Below the pieces are notes generated by a model that was not told the origin of the DNA, did no database searches, and was given only the letters and a program-made list of their open reading frames with translations. From positions 2,170,001 to 2,234,000 of the forward strand of contig JARKIF010000005.1 in assembly GCA_029378245.1 (NCBI GenBank): a DNA stretch of 64,000 nucleotides. Reading direction: 5' to 3'. How positions within the stretch are numbered: position 1 is the stretch's first letter; the number at the start of each line of letters is the position of its first letter. A program made the position numbers and the translations under genes. Origin of the DNA: Roridomyces roridus (lineage: Eukaryota > Basidiomycota > Agaricomycetes > Agaricales > Mycenaceae). Positions 19,773 to 30,938 of the stretch are shown here, piece after piece.

Positions 19773-22125
19773 TCAAACGCCCGCCAAATCCCCCGTAGGC
19801 TGATAGCTCGCCAGCGAATCTCGGTGTTTCAAGATGATTGCCATCAAATCTGCAACACCTCGATAGGCTGCAGTGAAGAACAGCAGACGTAGTTTCTCCT
19901 CCACATCGCCGGCTTCACGACACGCTCGGCGGTAGCTAATGAACGAGTCTTGCTGCTCATTAAACCATTGCCTAAAGACGGGCCCCAAAAAGCTCAAGAA
20001 GAGCCCATAGTCGGAATCAGGGTAATCGGGGATTAGCCGATGCACTTGGGACATCGCGGCGTCGCGGCAGTTCCTAGAGAGTAGTGAACGGAGAAAGTTG
20101 ACCCCTGCAAGATCGTCACCAGACGGATGGAAGATAGCTGCCCACTCAGCAACGTAGAAAAAGAAGAACAGATCGTCCACCGTAGAATGTAGGTGGTGTT
20201 TGTTCAGCTCCAGACTCTCGAGCGTCGCTGGCGACATGAACTCCATTGTGCCCTACTTTCTTGTTAGTGCAGGAAAAGGAATGAGAGGAGGTCAACACAC
20301 CACCGGTGGAGGTGGGGTGCGTACGCCCACAGAATCGGGCCACCTGGTGGCCATATCGGCGTCAATGACGAACGCGTGAGCGTTAGCACCGACCCCAAGC
20401 TTCGCAATTAGTTCCTTGAGTCGTGCGGCTTGCCCTTCGACGTCATAGTGCTCGGTGTTGACAATAATAGGCTGAATCTCGCCAAGCAACGAGTAGTCGA
20501 CGACGAAAGATTCTTCCATCACGAACCCCTGGGGGAGCCCTAATATGTTCCCGATGCTGATGTCTCGATGTAAAAAGCCTGCTTGGAACATCGAAAGCCA
20601 GCCTAAAAGGGCATGAGCCAAGAGGAAAAAAGGAGATCAAGAAGCCCACCCAACATCGCGTGCAAAATTGCCATCATCAGAGAAAGCGGGTCGGGAGAAA
20701 GGGTCAAAGACGAGCCCACGAGGGAAGTAATGTGAACAAAGAGAGAGGAAAGCTGCGGAGCGGGAGGGGAGGGAGTCTCTGCCATCCAATCGTTCCAATG
20801 TAAAGCTGACAGTCGGGCCTCATCTGCCGCCTCTTCAGGGGTCGGCAAGAATAAATGATTTGTGGTGGGCGTTTCCGAATCGTCGATTGGCAGGAATGAA
20901 TAATGCGGACGCGGGCAGCCGAAAAGACCGGCGCATTTGTTCAACACTTCCATTTCCAAGCCCTCTGCGTTGTTCTGCACCCAGCTGGCTTTCAAGATCG
21001 CCGGAATGCGGTTGATCGACGCCCCTTGACCGAGAATGGGTTGCAAAGGACGAGAGAATGATACAGTTGGACCAAACTTGACATTGCCAAGGTGGCGGCT
21101 AGCTTGGTCAAGCGGTGAAGCTGGTGTCGGAAAGGACGGCGGCTGGATGGACGGATAAGAAAGGCGGTAGACATGGGTGGCACGGCCCCTAAAGCGGTCG
21201 TCGGCACAAACAACTTCTTCGACACTTGCGTCCACGTAGGATTCAGCGTGCTCGTCCACCGGAAGTCTGAAATGTCGTTCATCATGCCAAGAGGGGAGCC
21301 CAAGGTCCTCCCAATTCCGACATGTGCTCAAGGCGAGGATCGCATGAAGGATATACCTCCGGCCGGAAACCGTCCGCGGGTCGAAGGCGTGCGATGCTGA
21401 GATACCGCCGCGATGGAAGAGAAGGAATCGGGATTGGCAATGACAGTGATCGTGTGCGAAAACCAGAGCAAATTTGCGGAGGGGAGAGGAAGTAAACAGG
21501 GAGCGAGCATACTCGGCTGCTCGGTGTAGCAACACTTTCCAATTGCTGTCCGTCACGACAGGTATCTCAAGGAAAATCTCATCCGATGGCGCGCCCTGGT
21601 TAAGGCTGCCCGCGACAAAGGGCCTCGACGGTTGTTCGCCGTTGTTACCATCCGAGTCGCCGTCCACGAACCTGAGCCCAGCAGAAGGACGGTCTTTAAG
21701 AATCTCAGGGAAGGCGGCGGCAACATCGACCCCTAGATTGAGAAGTGCTCCCAAACGATCCTCTTCTCTCGACCCATTGGCATTGATCTGCAAATCTGAG
21801 GGCAGGGCGTTATACGCTGCCTCCAGCTGCGCGCTTCCGGATTCCAAGGCAGCTCGAAACGAAGGGTGCTCTGCATCGAAGGTGTAGTAAACGAGGCGGT
21901 CCACCTTCGCGTAGTCGGCGAAACCAAATGAAATGATCTTCTTAGGACTCTTTCGGGTTCTATGCGAGACCATTCGCACAAAGCGGTCGTTGGGAAACTG
22001 CCAAGTGTGTGTGCACCGATCTCCGGATCCACGGTCGTTTCGAGGTCGTCCTCAGAGACGCGAGACGAAGAATCTTCCGAGTCTCAGGTGGTCCGGAGTG
22101 GAGACCACGAGCGGAAGTTGTTCAT
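19773..22125 (-). pseudogene. FunK1-family kinase, copy C, 5' lesions
   Basis: Exons 22125-20650, 20602-20304 and 20252-19773 use the same two intron sites as copies A and B. The summed length is 2255 nt, two more than a multiple of three. The expected start MNNFRSWSPLRTT is followed at once by TGA. A GT-dinucleotide expansion near 22003 (one repeat more than copy A) adds the +2 shift inside the conserved GAHTW block. Downstream of that the frame is open and the kinase motifs are good: AILKASW, GFLHRDISIGN, FVIDADMA, GTMEFMSP. A shorter protein from the internal Met at 21979 is possible, lacking the N-terminal block. Confidence 0.7.
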
Positions 22126-22274
22126 TGTTGGCGGTTGAAGAGGTCAATCATGGTGCGGAAGGAAGAGGGGTTCGCTGGTTCGGGCCGCGCGAACAGCCAC
22201 AAATCAATTCTTCCGGGATCTTCCCGACTCAACCTGGTCCTACCTGGTCTCAACTTTGTTCTCTCACTTTGGAC

Positions 22275-23321
22275 GATATTTGAAGGAGTCTGTATCCCCA
22301 CAATGGAGGGATTGCCCTCGGCTTCACCTCTGCCACTGACCTCCGAAGAGTCGGCCGACGACGTCTCTGAGCCTCTGGCCCCACTCCGCAACTTTCTTCT
22401 CCCTCTGTTCACATCGGTCCCATCGTCGGCTCGTCGCTGGCGCTGTCTCGCGATCCGCTATCTCTAATGAATGCAATTTTGCACGCGCTCCTAGGCTAAG
22501 GTTTGTCTCCAGATTCATTCACGTCCTCTTGGTTCACGGCTCTCTACCATCTAGGCTGGCTTTCGTTGTTCCAAGCAGGCTTTTTGCATCGGGACATCAC
22601 AATTAGCACCGTATTGGCGCTTCTTCATCCCTTCTCTATGAAAAACAATTTTGTCGTCGACTACGGGCTGCTTGGCCCGGAGGCTCGCAAGGTTTTCAGC
22701 GAGCTTCGGGACAATAACCCAGAAATCCAGCAATACGATGTTAGAGCACAGGCCACGCGACTTGAGACTCTGCTTGCTCAGCTTGATGTCGGCGCCGACG
22801 CTCACGCCTGCATCATCGACGCTGACTCGGATATGGCAACCGAGTGGTACAATTTTGCGGACGCACGGAGCCACTCTCGATTGGTGCGTCGACTTGTTTT
22901 TTTTGTTGTCTTTCTTTTCTCCTTCTTTTATGTGGCTCTATGGGCCGCTGTCTTCCATCCGTCCGGCAATGGTCTCAAACATGTCCACCTTCTTCGTTCC
23001 TATATCTCTGGAGAACGCCGGCGCGAAGATGCGACTGCAGTACTGAGACGGCTGGTTGCCAACAACCCTGATTACAAGTGTGGGCGGTTCCTGAATTTCT
23101 TGGGTCCTGTCTCCAGGGACTGGCTGAGAGAACTGGAAACACTGTTCATTAGCTTCGACCAAGCAACCCGGGAAGAAAGTCACGTTGAGAAACTTCGTCT
23201 CATCTTCTTCACAGCGGCTTATCAGGGCGTCGCGGACTTCATTGCAGTGATCTCGAAGCACCGAGAATCGCTCGCAAGCTACAGCCAATGGAGGATTTCG
23301 GCGACGCTTCCCCGCTTTTGA
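22275..23321 (+). pseudogene. FunK1-family kinase, copy D, inverted and truncated
   Basis: Only FunK1 copy on the plus strand, head to head with copy C. It begins in the middle of the family (PLTSEESADD, then PTPQLSS and VGSSLALSRDPLSLMNAIL in shifting frames). The C-terminal part reads GWLSLFQAGFLHRDITIST, IIDADSDMATEW and FFYVALWAAVFHPSGNG. The N-terminal 500 residues are missing, the catalytic Asn is lost (ST for GN), and the exon carrying the GT-x-F-MSP activation segment is deleted at about 22890. The second exon is long and open (22503-23321) but cannot encode a complete kinase. Confidence 0.75.
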
Positions 23322-23536
23322 ATGTTCGAGCGTCGACACCAGTGTTATCCAGATAGAATGCTGCAATGCGCTTGGGGCCTGAGGGTGTTGATTGTTATAT
23401 CCCTGTCCGAAAACGAAGCCAATATAATTTTCAAGTGCTTAGGGGCATTGTACCTTAATAACTCGCTGTCGGCCACTGGCGCAGTATCACTGATTTTCAG
23501 AGTCTGCATCTAATTTTTGCCCCGCCCCTAGGCCTT

Positions 23537-23760
23537 AATGTTCAATCCGCGACCTCTCTCTGTTCACATCGGTCTCATCGTCGGCTCGTCTCTAGCGCTT
23601 TCTCGCGATTCGCTGTCTCCAATCAATGCCATTCTGTACACACTCCTAGCTATAGGTTTGTCTCGAGATTCATTCACCGTCCTCTGGGTTCACGCCTGCT
23701 TTTGCACACTGCTGGATACGACTTGAACACCCATACTTGTTCAAATATAAATTATAATGC
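23537..23760 (+). pseudogene. Chimeric fragment: FunK1 piece joined to M28 tail
   Basis: Plus-strand sequence encoding SVHIGLIVGSSLALSRDSLS and NAILYTLLA duplicates the FunK1 segment just before the first intron (compare 22397-22490). It runs directly into LLHTAGYDLN and an AT-rich 3' flank (aaatataaattataatg) that match the last exon and 3' UTR of the M28 copies (about 15640-15710). It marks a recombination joint between the two families. Confidence 0.65.
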
Positions 23761-23782
23761 TTTCTCGACCACGGTAAGAAGA

Positions 23783-24923
23783 CTATTCAGAATATCCGAC
23801 CAGCTGCATTGCGGCGACGGCTGATATCGGAACGCGGGCCCAGTAATGATCGCGCGGTCCTTCAACCGGCGTATATCCTGCCAACGAATCTTTGTGGTCC
23901 AACATAACCTCCATAAAGTCCGCGACGCCCCTATAAGCAGTCGTGAAGAAAATCAACCGAAGCTTCTCCGCATCGACATTCTGCTTTGCTAGGGTAACAT
24001 CAGAACGAAGTCTTGTCAACTTTTTCTGCCAGTCATCAAAGACAGGCCCCAGGTGGTTCAAAAAGCGGCCGTAGTCGGACTCGGGGTGCTCCGGCGTCAG
24101 CTGCACCAAGTGATCCATTGCAGTGAAGCGTCGGTCCTCGCGAATATCTTGACGAAGGAGGTGGACCGCAGCGAGATGGTCGCCGGACGCATGAGATACA
24201 GCTGCCCACTGAGCAACGAAAGCGGTCGACATGAGATCATCCTCTGGTGAATGTAGGTAGGCTCTTTCCTTCTCCATGCTTTGGAGCAGCGGCGGAGACA
24301 TGAATTCAGCTGTTCCCTACGTCCTGTTCAGTACAGAAAAATCCAAATAAAATGGACACACCATTCGAGGGTAGCTAAGTGCATCTGGAAATTCGTACCA
24401 ATTAGTTGTCAAATCCGAGTCGACGAGGAAGGCGCGAGCCTCGGCGCCAACATCAAGCTGCGCAAGTAGAGTCTCGAGTCGCTTAGCCTGCTCTTCCACG
24501 TCGTAGTATCCGATGTGGGCGCTAGTTTCCCGGAGCTCGCTGAGAACCTTGCGAGCCTCGGGCCCAAGCAATGCATAGTCGACGGTAAACTTGCTCTTTA
24601 CTGGATGAAGCAGCGCCATCACGTTCCCGATGGTGATATCACGATGCAGAAAACCGGCTTGGAACAACGAAAGCCAGCCTGAAGAGCCATGAGCCAAGAG
24701 GAGGGTATGTTTCTACAGACAAACCGAGGAGCGCATGCAGGATACCAGTCATCAGAGACAGAGGATCGCGAGAAAGGGTCAAGGACAAGCCCGAGAGTGA
24801 TGTGGGGGAAGGAAGTCGCGGAGCTGGGTCGTTGCAGTGTAAAGCTGCGAATTGCTCCTGAATATCCCACAGGCGAGATGAGGAACCGGAGCCATGAGTG
24901 ACAGTCGAGCACACATCCTCCAT
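23783..24923 (-). pseudogene. FunK1-family kinase, copy E, N-terminal half missing
   Basis: Exons 24923-24725, 24678-24362 and 24316-23783, with introns at the conserved sites. The first exon keeps only the segment FAALHCND through LTLSRDPLSLMTGILHALLG, with a small internal deletion, so about 500 N-terminal residues and the ATP-binding lysine are gone. The C-terminal half is well kept: GFLHRDITIGN, FLVDSDLTTNW, GTAEFMSPPLL. It also has an extended tail ending QLVGYSE. A fragment of the dispersed repeat found elsewhere in the window starts about 30 bp upstream of the truncation, which may explain the break. Confidence 0.7.
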
Positions 24924-24955
24924 GGTGGGAGACAGGAGTGAGCAAGCCGTGAACG

Positions 24956-24990
24956 TCGGATCACAAATCGCACGCTCAAAATGGACAGTT
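24956..24990 (+). repeat. Terminal fragment of dispersed repeat, copy 1
   Basis: About 30 bp (cggatcacaaatcgcacgct and on to aaaatgga) match, with few differences, an end of the repeats at 31600-32060 and 46480-46685. It lies at the point where FunK1 copy E loses similarity to its relatives. Confidence 0.6.
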
Positions 24991-25094
24991 GCCACACTTA
25001 TTGAAGCTCACCAAAAGCTGAAAATGGATGACAGGGAGGTTATAGAAGGACCAGAACAGGGTGCGAAATATACTTCCATTAAAAAACCTACAAT

Positions 25095-25829
25095 CTAATC
25101 GACGTCGACGATGCCCGCCTCACTAACCACAATCTTCGCCTTGGGCGTACCACTCATGGAACCGTACGTCTCGATAGTCTTGACGAGGTCCAAGCCCTCA
25201 ACGACCTCGCCAAACACGACGTGCTTGCCGTCGAGGTGTGGTGTCGGGACCGTTGTGATGAAAAACTGAGCGTGTCGTAAGTAAAAGAGAAGAGGAAGGA
25301 GAAGAAACAGCACGCACTTGAGACCCGTTGGTATTCTTCCCTGCATTGGCCATGCTCAGTAGTCCCGGACGCGTATGCCGATGGACAAAGTTCTCATCCG
25401 CAAACTTTGCGCCGTAGATGCTCTTCCCGCCCATACCATTGTGGTGCGTAAAGTCGCCACCCTGGAGCATGAACTAACCATGTTTTCCTTCGTCAGCGCG
25501 GAAAATAGGCGTGGAATGAAGACGCACTTGAGGAATAACCCGGTGGAAAGACGACCCCTTGTAGCCGAACCCGTGCTGGCCCGTCGCCAGCTCACGGAAG
25601 TTTTGAGATGTCCGAGGGACGTCGGTGTCGTACAGCTTGAAAACTATGCGGCCGCTTGGCTGGGAGTTGATATGGATGTCGAAGAAGACATTCTGTTTTC
25701 TGTCGCGTGCGTGAGCAGAGTTGATACAGCAGGAAGATGGGCGGCTGACGCAGCAGGGCCAGCTGCAGAGGCCGGGGCAGCGGCGCGTGAGGATGAGGCA
25801 AAGTTGCGGATGGCTCGTGCGACCGACAT
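25095..25829 (-). CDS. Cyclophilin-type peptidyl-prolyl isomerase, probably mitochondrial
   Basis: Exons 25829-25728, 25692-25528, 25473-25318 and 25265-25095 join to 197 aa. Residues 1-34 are rich in Ala, Ser and Arg with no acids ([19 protein letters not shown]), a typical mitochondrial presequence. The cyclophilin fold then runs from [20 protein letters not shown] through [17 protein letters not shown] (catalytic Arg), the segment with [16 protein letters not shown] and [12 protein letters not shown]. It catalyses cis-trans isomerisation of X-Pro bonds and binds cyclosporin in this family. The first intron must be only 35 nt (25693-25727) to keep frame; the other two are of ordinary size. 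Divergent from the F-box gene that starts 336 bp away. Confidence 0.88.
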
Positions 25830-26164
25830 TTTGGGAGAGGGAAGAGGTGAAAATTTTGGAGCACGTGCGGCGTACGCGATTGATGGCCGTTAGCAACCCT
25901 GCCGGACGCCAGAAACGCTAACGACGGCGAAGATAAGTATGGACATTTGAGAGCTCGGAGGAGGTCGTCGCGAGATGAGGGAAGATCGATGGTAGTGGTG
26001 TGGTGCAACCTGCAAGTAGACAATTGCCATCAAAACCGCCTGTCTTGTGTTTCCATCTACTAATCTTGTGGGACGCGTTCTGCTCGCGGTACGTCTCTCC
26101 CTCCTGAGATTCGCCAGTGTTGCCTGATTCTTTCGCTTTAGGCGCGTAGATATCGCGTCTGTAA

Positions 26165-27649
26165 ATGGACACCGTCTCTTCTGCTCTCGCGCTTGGCGGG
26201 CACTCTGCCAGCTACGAGCAAGCAACGAAGGACTTCATACGTGCCGCTGAAGAAAATATTGCTCGTATCGAGTCGCAAATTCGAGATCTCGAGCTTCTGC
26301 GCGACCGAGAGCGAAGTTTCATTGCAGCGCTCAAACAAGTTGCGGCACCCATTCGCAAACTGCCCGCAGAACTATTGCTGGAAATTTTCAAGCACATATT
26401 ATTCCCCGACTGGCGGATATCTGAACGCTGCTACAGATTGAAGCGAGTGCTAGCGGTATCCCATGTCTGTCCACATTGGAGACGACTCGTTTCCACAACT
26501 CCCAGGTTCTGGGCTTTCGAACTCCTGATAAACCTCCCAAAGGCGGCCCCGTCTGAGGCGTATCTCGCCACTACGAAACTTTTCCTCGAACGTTCAGGGT
26601 CTCTCGCCATCCCCATGGTGTTGGAAGGGGCAAGTCCAAAAGGATCTGCGCTCCCCGCGATCGTGTACAGCTCAGCCTCGCGATGGTCGTCGTTGGACTT
26701 CCGTTCCTCGCAGATCTCCGAATTGCGCAAGCTCCCCGCGAGCACATTCAAGCAGCTTGTCTCCGTCGACTTGAAGAGCGGCACCAGGATACCGGCCCTC
26801 ACACCTATCAGGGCTTTTATGGGTGCACGCAGACTTCAAACCGTCCACCTCCAGGTCGCGAATCCAGACCGCTACCACATGCCGTGGTCCCAACTCACAC
26901 ATCTTACCGCTTATGGCGTCGACAAAAACCCACAGGCATTCGTCGATGTGCTAGTGCAGTGCACGAATCTCATCGAGGCGAAATTTCGCAACATGATGCC
27001 CTGGCTTCAACCGCCGCCCGATAATTCCTCTTCCGCACCCGTTCAGCTACCACGACTCAAGTCCCTCGAAGTGCACTTTAACTTTAATGAGTGCGAAGGA
27101 CTCGTGACACCGTTTTTTGCGCGTCTGGCACTCCCGGCACTAACGACTCTGGACATCTGTTCGTATTCAGAGTCCGCTTGGGTGTCCGCGGACTTTACGC
27201 CCTTCCAACGTCGCTCTCCAAACATTGAGAGACTCGACATCGAAGGCTCCCTGATGAGCGGTGAAACCGTCGTCGCCCTCCTCACCAACTCCCCAAGTCT
27301 CGAAGTTCTGTCCTTGGAACGTTGTTTCGACGGCTACACTGCCATTGAGGCTGCTTTGGAGTGTCTTGTTTACTCAAACACCAACGTCGTCCATGCTGCG
27401 CCCCGCCTTCGCACCATCAACCTCATTGATCAGCTTCCAGATGTAGACGAAGAGGTGCTGGAACGTGCAATCGTGTCGCGGTGGTGGACCGATACACAAC
27501 TCGCGGCGTTGCCCGTACCACCGCTTGCTGCACGCTGGGAATCGTTCTACCTTCGGAGCAGTGAAGAACAAGAGCAGGCATTTAGCGAGGATCTTTTGGC
27601 TAGAATCGAGCAACTGGTGCAGGAGGGTTTCAATGTCTGCGTTGAATAG
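26165..27649 (+). CDS. F-box-like domain protein
   Basis: Single-exon ORF of 494 aa starting at ATG 26165. Residues 20-60 form a short coiled coil (ENIARIESQIRDLELLRDRE). It is followed by an F-box (IRKLPAELLLEIFKHILFP and SHVCPHWRRLVSTTPRFWAF). The rest looks like irregular leucine-rich repeats (PALTTLDICSYSE, SLEVLSLERCFDG). This architecture is a large basidiomycete family. F-box proteins link substrates to SCF ubiquitin ligases, but the substrate here is unknown. No lesions. Confidence 0.85.
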   Translation: MDTVSSALALGGHSASYEQATKDFIRAAEENIARIESQIRDLELLRDRERSFIAALKQVAAPIRKLPAELLLEIFKHILFPDWRISERCYRLKRVLAVSHVCPHWRRLVSTTPRFWAFELLINLPKAAPSEAYLATTKLFLERSGSLAIPMVLEGASPKGSALPAIVYSSASRWSSLDFRSSQISELRKLPASTFKQLVSVDLKSGTRIPALTPIRAFMGARRLQTVHLQVANPDRYHMPWSQLTHLTAYGVDKNPQAFVDVLVQCTNLIEAKFRNMMPWLQPPPDNSSSAPVQLPRLKSLEVHFNFNECEGLVTPFFARLALPALTTLDICSYSESAWVSADFTPFQRRSPNIERLDIEGSLMSGETVVALLTNSPSLEVLSLERCFDGYTAIEAALECLVYSNTNVVHAAPRLRTINLIDQLPDVDEEVLERAIVSRWWTDTQLAALPVPPLAARWESFYLRSSEEQEQAFSEDLLARIEQLVQEGFNVCVE

Positions 27650-27860
27650 ATTTACACTACAGTACATAATTTAGAGCGACTCGCACATTGGAATTGATAC
27701 TCGGGACTGCCATCAAACTGCTTTCACAGCAAACCACCATGGTCGACATGTATTCTCTCGAACTCAAGCCATCTACCGCCCAATGGAATCTACATAACAC
27801 TCACTGGTGTGGGAGAAGAAGGACTCGGAATCTTTTTCAGTCTCTGAGAAACTTTCCACG

Positions 27861-29292
27861 ATGAACGACCCTGCCAGCTCTCCGCCATGGACCACCTACA
27901 CAGCTCGCATCTACCGCGACAGGAAAGGAATACCGAACCTCGGGACTGTCGTCTTTGAGGAAATCGAAGCCAAGGCGAAGGAGAAGCTCAAGGATAATCA
28001 TGGTGGGTATACGATTCAAAGACCTTACATGGACTCAGCTCGCGTAGAGGCTTTTATGTTTGCTGCTGGCAGCGCTGGGATATCATCCACTCTCCGTGCC
28101 AACTTGGAAGCATTTGAAAGGTACAGAATTGTTCCCCGAATGCTTGTCGATGCGACTGTCCGCTCGCTTGAGGTATTCCTCTCTCCTCCAATTTCTAAAC
28201 TGCATACTAATCCGGGCTACAGACAAGTCTTTTTGGCGTCAAATACCCTTCTCCCATACTCATGGCGCCAATTGGACTCCAGGGCATCTTCTCTCCCGAA
28301 GCCGAGCTCGCGCCCACCCGCGCAAGCCAGAAACTCGGTGTACCGTACATCATGAGCACCGCTTCCTCTCGCAGCATCGAAGACGTCGCAAAGGCCAACG
28401 GCACCGGCCATCGATGGTTCCAGCTCTACTGGTGTAAGACACCCCAAGTCACCCTCTCCCTCCTCGCTCGAGCTAAAGCAAACGGTTTCACCACCCTCGT
28501 CCTCACCGTTGACACGATGCGCACGGGTTGGCGTCCTGCTGACCTTGGTAAAGGGTATCTGCCTATTGGGTATGCCATCCAAGTGGGCTTATCCGACCCT
28601 GTCTTCATGGCGCAGCAAGGGCGGGAACCCATCCAGTCCCCACGCACCGAGTTTCCTTTCGATTTGGCGGGATTCAACCGTCTCCTCGACGCAGGTGACC
28701 CTGAAGCACTCGATACAGTGCGTCTCGGCGCTGCCTGGGGAGCTGAGATCAACTCGGGGCACTTTTACACCTGGGACGACCTCGCTTTCATCCGCTCGCA
28801 CTGGGAAGGTCCGCTCGTTCTCAAGGGCATACAAAGCGTACAAGACGCAGAGATGTGTCTGCGCTATGGCGTCGATGGGATCGTCGTCTCGAATCACGGT
28901 GGAAGGCAGGTCGACGGGGCGATTGGGACGCTTGACGCGCTGGAGAGGATTATGCAGTCGTCGGCGGTGAGGACCGCCCAGGCTGAGGGAAAGTTCACCG
29001 TCCTCTTTGATTCGGGGATACGCACGGGACCGGATATCTTCAAGGCTATCGCTCTGGGCGCGCAGGCTGTCCTCGGTGCGTGATTCATTTATCTCATGAA
29101 CTTGGCGCTAATGGTGCCGTGTCAGTGGGCCGTCCCTGGCTTTATGGAAGTATCGTCGCAGGCCAGGAGGGCGTCGAGCAGGTTTTACTGAGCATCCTCG
29201 CTGATCTCGACGTCACACTGGGCCTTGCTGGCTTTCGGTCGTTGGACGAACTTCGGGGCAAGGCCGATGAGATTTTAGTCCAGACGGACTGA
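27861..29292 (+). CDS. FMN-dependent 2-hydroxy-acid dehydrogenase (lactate monooxygenase-like)
   Basis: Exons 27861-28172, 28223-29075 and 29126-29292 join in frame to 443 aa. The TIM-barrel flavoprotein signature is clear: SPILMAPIGLQGIFSPEAEL, STASSRSIEDVA, RWFQLYWCKT, LTVDTMRTGWRP, PLVLKGIQSVQDAE. The active-site block VSNHGGRQVDGAIGTLDAL supplies the catalytic His and an Arg, and FDSGIRTGPDIFKAIALGA binds the FMN phosphate. Members oxidise alpha-hydroxy acids such as lactate or glycolate to keto acids. The fungal subgroup is often annotated lactate 2-monooxygenase, but the exact substrate cannot be read from sequence. Convergent with MSP1, 150 bp between stop codons. No signal peptide. 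Confidence 0.88.
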
Positions 29293-29442
29293 AAAAATGG
29301 GTGCTGAGTGTACGATATGCCATGTATCATATCTCGTCTTGTACAAGTGTATATTAATGTGGGTGGGGGTGTGTCTACTCTACCTAGAACAACCAAAAGT
29401 AGTAGTGCAGATCTAACTGAATACACGCTGGAGAGTGTAGAT

Positions 29443-30938
29443 CTAGTCCATCTTGTCCAGCCTCGACCTGTCGCCGTCGTCATACACAGGTAGCGGAGGT
29501 GCAGAGACAGCGGGCGGTAACGCACTTGACGCGTCGCTCGCCAAAAAGTCGTGCAGGGTGAGCGGGCGGAGGCGGAATCCCTGGCAGTGAATCAGCTGGA
29601 ATCATGAGCGATGAAGAAAGCACCCACCTGAAGCTGGCCAAGCTCCAACAGCCCCTTGTCACCCTTGGTATCCCGCACAAACTCGCGCACAGGCACCATC
29701 GCTGCGTTCCGGCACATTTCCCGGAGGTCGCTCCCCGATTGACCGTTTGTGAGCTCTACAAGGGTGGTTATTGGGAACTCTGGTGCGAGAGGCGTGTCTT
29801 GAAGGATCTATGTGGGGTCAGCGCGCTGAACGTCAGGTGTAGAGTGAACGCGAACGGACAAGGGTGAGGATATTGAGGCGTTGCTCGTAGTTGGGCAGCG
29901 AGACGGCGTAGCGTTTGGGCATACGGCGTAAAATTGCGGGGTCGATATCGTTGGGACGATTCGTCGCCCCGAGAACGAGAATTCGGTCTTTGCTGGATAG
30001 CAGACCATCCCATTGCCTTGACCTTTGGTCAGTAACTTGGAAATGTAGATGAAAGCGACGCACGTCATGAACTCGGCCTTCATCATCGCCGTTACTTCAT
30101 GGTCCCCATTACTCCGCTCTCTCAAGAACGAGTCAATCTCGTCGATGAAGATGATGCACGGTTGCACCTTCCTGGCGAGTTTGAAGAGCGCAGCAATGAG
30201 CTTGTTCGACTCGCCGAACCATTTGTTCGTGAGGACGCTCGCAGCGATATTGATAAAGGTTGCACCGCTCTCTTTGGCAAGCGCTTTTGCGAGCATGGTC
30301 TTTCCGCAGCCCGGGGGACCAAATAACAGCACACCTTTCGGCGAGCCGAGGAGAGGAGAGGCGGAGGTGAAGAGGTCGGGGTACACGAGCGGGTAGATGA
30401 TGGATTCTCGCAGTGACGATACAATGGCGTCCAGTCCGCCGATATCTGTGTCCTTTAGCGTCGTAGAGTAGCACGAAGAATGCTGCACACCTGTGAATTT
30501 GACGTTTATGTCGTCTGGATGTATCACTTCGTTGGCGACAGTGCCTGTGGTCCTGGACTTGGGCTTGACATGCAAAAAGAAAAGAGCCAGAACGTACGCT
30601 CGTGCTCGTCAAGCTCCAGATTCCCATGTCCCAGCCGCTTGAGGGCCTCTAGCTGCTTCGCCTTGACCTCCTTCTTCTTCTCCGGAATGAATTCATCGAG
30701 AGCCCACTAGCAGATGTCAATGGCTTATTTCCGCCGGCATCACCAATATGTGCACCTTTACGGTGTAGAATAGAGCTGCCTTGCTCAAGGTGAGCAGTGG
30801 TTACGGTCCACGAAAGAGTAGCGACGTACTTGACCAGCCAGAAAAAGGGCGACTGTAGAAGAAAGTCAGCGTGTGATGTGAGCGGCTTTCCGGAGGCTTC
30901 CAACCCTCGAGCGCGATACGCTTGGTGTTGTAAGACAT
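29443..30938 (-). CDS. MSP1: Msp1/ATAD1-type AAA ATPase, nine exons
   Basis: Exons on the minus strand: 30938-30905, 30852-30835, 30775-30762, 30706-30598, 30544-30491, 30445-30064, 30016-29860, 29807-29628 and 29580-29443. They join to 361 aa, the usual Msp1 length. The short N-terminal anchor is VALFLAALFYTWAL, then a basic linker. AAA motifs are Walker [17 protein letters not shown], pore segment NKWFGESNK, Walker [12 protein letters not shown], sensor [16 protein letters not shown], and [20 protein letters not shown] in the lid. Msp1 sits in the mitochondrial outer membrane (and peroxisomes) and extracts mislocalised tail-anchored proteins. Exons 2 and 3 are only 18 and 14 nt and encode the membrane anchor. 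The family match of the joined protein is the main support for them. Confidence 0.85.
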
